This document shows, piece after piece, positions 62,231-64,000 of a stretch of DNA of 64,000 nt. Made by a program: the position numbers and the translations under genes. Position 1 is the first letter of the stretch. Every line of letters begins with the position of its first letter. The notes under the pieces are model-generated. The model was not told the origin of the DNA. It worked only from the letters and a program-made list of their open reading frames with translations, and made no database searches. Origin of the DNA: Lachnospiraceae bacterium (lineage in GTDB: Bacteria > Bacillota > Clostridia > Lachnospirales > Lachnospiraceae); the NCBI GenBank assembly GCA_024690205.1, contig JAILCX010000032.1:1-64000 (forward strand). Reading direction: 5' to 3'.

Positions 62231-63315
62231 TGAGATATCCCGGATTTATAAATAAAGGAGATACGATAGCGTTTGTGTCCCCGTCATTTTCGCCCGCAAC
62301 GGAACAGTTTAGAAGAGAATGCTTTGAGAATTCTTTAAAATTGTGGAAGAAAAAAGGCTTCAAGACTGAAGTCGGTTTTAATGCGTATGAAAAAAAGGGG
62401 GTTGGAATAAGCAATGTTCCCGAGGAATGTGCACGTGAATTGATGGAGAGTTATGTAAACCAATCCAATAAAGCGCTCATTTCGACCTCGGGCGGAGAAC
62501 TCATGTGTGAGATCCTGCCTTTCATGGATTTTGATGAGATCAAGAAAGCGCCTCCCAAATGGTTCATGGGCTTTTCCGACAATACAAATTTCACATTTCT
62601 ATTAACAACGATGTGTGATGTTGCATCCATATACGGTCCGAACGGCGGATCATTTGGCATGAAGAAGTGGCATCCCTATCTGGAAGATGCGCTTGGGATA
62701 TTGACCGGTGAATCTTTAGTTGCACATAATTATGATTTTTATGAGATAGAATCTTTAAAAAATGCAGATAATCCATTTGCAGAGCTTAACTGCACTGAGG
62801 AGACCGAGATAAAGTGTTACCTTCCTTATCACGTCAAATCATCCAAAACAAAGAACGTGCACGTAAAAGTTATGTTAACTGATGAAGCCGAATTTGAGGG
62901 TAGATTACTTGGAGGCTGCCTTGATTGTCTGGTCAACATGGTCGGAACCAAATATGATTATGTAAACCGATTTATCAACAGATATGTGGATGATGGTATT
63001 ATCTGGTACCTTGAAGCATGTGATCTTAACGTGTTCTCGATAAGGAGAGCCATGTGGCAGCTTGAACAGGCCGGATGGTTCAGAAATGCCAAGGGATTTA
63101 TTTTCGGACGTCCGCTTAACGGAGATAAGATCATGAATCTTAACAAGAATGATGCAGTCCTTCCGACAACCTGTATAGGTCATTCAGTTCCCGTTATCCT
63201 GGATGCCGATATAGGACATCTTCCGCCTTCAATGCCTCTTATAAACGGGGCTCTTTGCAAAGTCCAATTTAAGGACGGAACACTGGTTGTAGATATGGGT
63301 GTTGAGTTGTCATAA
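62230..63315 (+). CDS. S66 family serine carboxypeptidase (LD-carboxypeptidase/MccF-like)
   Basis: 361 residues. Catalytic Ser in MGFSDNTNF (about residue 116), Glu in WYLEACD (about 261), His in DIGHLPPSMPL (about 329). Either LD-carboxypeptidase trimming of peptidoglycan or MccF-type hydrolysis of acyl-nucleotide antibiotics; sequence alone does not decide. Two reverse TTTACATAA copies lie inside (62451, 62958). Coupled to recN. Confidence 0.88.
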   Translation: MRYPGFINKGDTIAFVSPSFSPATEQFRRECFENSLKLWKKKGFKTEVGFNAYEKKGVGISNVPEECARELMESYVNQSNKALISTSGGELMCEILPFMDFDEIKKAPPKWFMGFSDNTNFTFLLTTMCDVASIYGPNGGSFGMKKWHPYLEDALGILTGESLVAHNYDFYEIESLKNADNPFAELNCTEETEIKCYLPYHVKSSKTKNVHVKVMLTDEAEFEGRLLGGCLDCLVNMVGTKYDYVNRFINRYVDDGIIWYLEACDLNVFSIRRAMWQLEQAGWFRNAKGFIFGRPLNGDKIMNLNKNDAVLPTTCIGHSVPVILDADIGHLPPSMPLINGALCKVQFKDGTLVVDMGVELS

Positions 63316-63352
63316 AGGTTTGTTTATAATTGTTTATATGTGAGGATGTAAT

Positions 63353-64000
63353 ATGAAAAATATTTTGTTTGTAGCATCGGAAGGAGTTCCCTTTATCAAA
63401 ACGGGAGGACTTGCCGATGTTGTAGGTTCACTTCCCAAATGTATCAACAGGGAATACTATGATGTTCGAGTAATACTTCCCAAATACATGTGCATAAAGC
63501 CTGAAATGAAGGAGAAGATGGAGTACGTTACCCACTTCTACATGGATTTTCATTGGAAAAATGAATATGTCGGCGTATTAAAGGCAGAAGTGGACGGCGT
63601 TAAGTATTACTTCATAGATAATGAGATGTTCTTCGGCGGATACGGACCGTATTCCAATGACGCTCTTTATGAGATTGAGAAGTTTGCTTTCTTTTCAAAA
63701 GCGGCTCTTTCGATCCTTCCTCTTATAAACTTCAGGCCCGATATCATTCACTGTCATGACTGGCAGACAGGACTTATTCCCGTATACCTTAAGGAGCGCT
63801 TCCAGGGTAATGAGTTTTTCCGCGGGATAAAGTCGATCATGACGATACATAACCTTAAGTTCCAGGGTAAGTGGTCAGTCAAAGAGGTTAAGGAGATAAC
63901 GGGACTTCCGGATTATTTCTTTACTTCCGATAAACTTGAATCATTCAAAGATGCAAATCTTCTTAAGGGCGGTATTGTTTATGCCGATGCTATCACAACA
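63353..64000 (+). CDS. glgA: Glycogen synthase, N-terminal part (cut by window end)
   Basis: 216 residues visible and open at the end. N-terminal KTGGLADVVGSLPK is the GT5 ADP-glucose binding motif, followed by HDWQTGLIP and TIHNLKFQGKWS. Transfers glucose from ADP-glucose to glycogen. TGAGGATG ribosome binding site; a duplicate TGTTTATA lies in the short spacer before it. Confidence 0.93.
   Translation, partial: MKNILFVASEGVPFIKTGGLADVVGSLPKCINREYYDVRVILPKYMCIKPEMKEKMEYVTHFYMDFHWKNEYVGVLKAEVDGVKYYFIDNEMFFGGYGPYSNDALYEIEKFAFFSKAALSILPLINFRPDIIHCHDWQTGLIPVYLKERFQGNEFFRGIKSIMTIHNLKFQGKWSVKEVKEITGLPDYFFTSDKLESFKDANLLKGGIVYADAITT

Noticed and set aside
62230-63315. Microcin C immunity function for the S66 protein
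   Set aside because: The catalytic triad is shared by LD-carboxypeptidases and MccF; no microcin-like genes are nearby, so only the family is called.

Overview
This 64 kb window looks like a single contiguous piece of chromosome from a low-to-mid GC Gram-positive anaerobe, most likely a Lachnospiraceae member (Butyrivibrio-like). Reasons: type III glutamine synthetase, an Amt-PII fusion, the LL-diaminopimelate aminotransferase route, a clostripain-family peptidase, the classical clostridial asp23-nusB-xseAB-ispA-dxs-tlyA-nadK-argR-recN string, FMN-riboswitch control of ribU, and strong TTGACA/TATAAT promoters with AGGAGG ribosome binding sites. The genus is an inference. Every gene but one (a DUF5050-like membrane-anchored protein at 19988-21025) is on the + strand, and gene ends overlap or nearly touch. 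I see no rRNA, tRNA, CRISPR array, insertion sequence or prophage.

Layout. 1-207: 3' end of a gene entering from the left. 208-14186: a nitrogen-assimilation block with type III glutamine synthetase, an ammonium channel fused to a PII domain, CTP synthase, glutamate synthase large and small subunits, a divergent type I glutamine synthetase-like protein and an ANTAR-domain RNA-binding regulator. 14196-19974: diaminopimelate/lysine genes (dapF, dapL), a rhomboid protease, folate genes (folC, folP, folB-folK fusion) and a 57-residue Cys-rich protein. 21281-27174: a polyphosphate block (DUF815 ATPase, ppx, PHP phosphoesterase, ppk). 27189-32645: riboswitch-controlled riboflavin transporter, MscS channel, small membrane proteins and a surface clostripain-like peptidase. 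32697-36687: sugar-nucleotide and sugar kinase genes and a Na/phosphate transporter. 36695-44831: rimP-nusA-ylxQ-infB-rbfA-nrnA-truB-ribF. 44812-49317: AraC regulator, a repeat-rich spacer, a CAP-domain protein, rpsO and pnp. 49442-63315: deoB, prfC, a transglutaminase lipoprotein and the asp23-to-recN operon, then an S66 peptidase. 63353-64000: start of glgA.

The most interesting structure is the nitrogen block. The leader of the type III glutamine synthetase gene carries two short hairpins with six-base loops (A at loop position 1, G at position 4). Each overlaps the 5' arm of an intrinsic terminator, which is the architecture of ANTAR antitermination sites. A similar hairpin-terminator overlap precedes the ammonium channel gene, and a weaker one lies before pyrG, which heads the operon containing the candidate regulator. 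That regulator has an ANTAR domain behind a receiver-like domain without the phospho-acceptor aspartate, and its upstream neighbour is a glutamine synthetase homologue with altered flap, arginine and ammonium-site residues. I infer a self-contained circuit in which a glutamine synthetase-like protein may sense nitrogen status for a phosphorylation-independent antiterminator.

Other signals: a 9-mer (TTTACATAA) far more frequent than chance, including a four-copy array with about 20-bp spacing; a pair of 45-bp intergenic repeats closed by compensating arms; an FMN riboswitch whose P1 helix itself contains the ribosome binding site of ribU; a 16-bp stem in the pnp leader; terminator-like hairpins between promoter and gene for both pyrG and rimP-nusA; and probable leaderless or SD-less starts for several genes.
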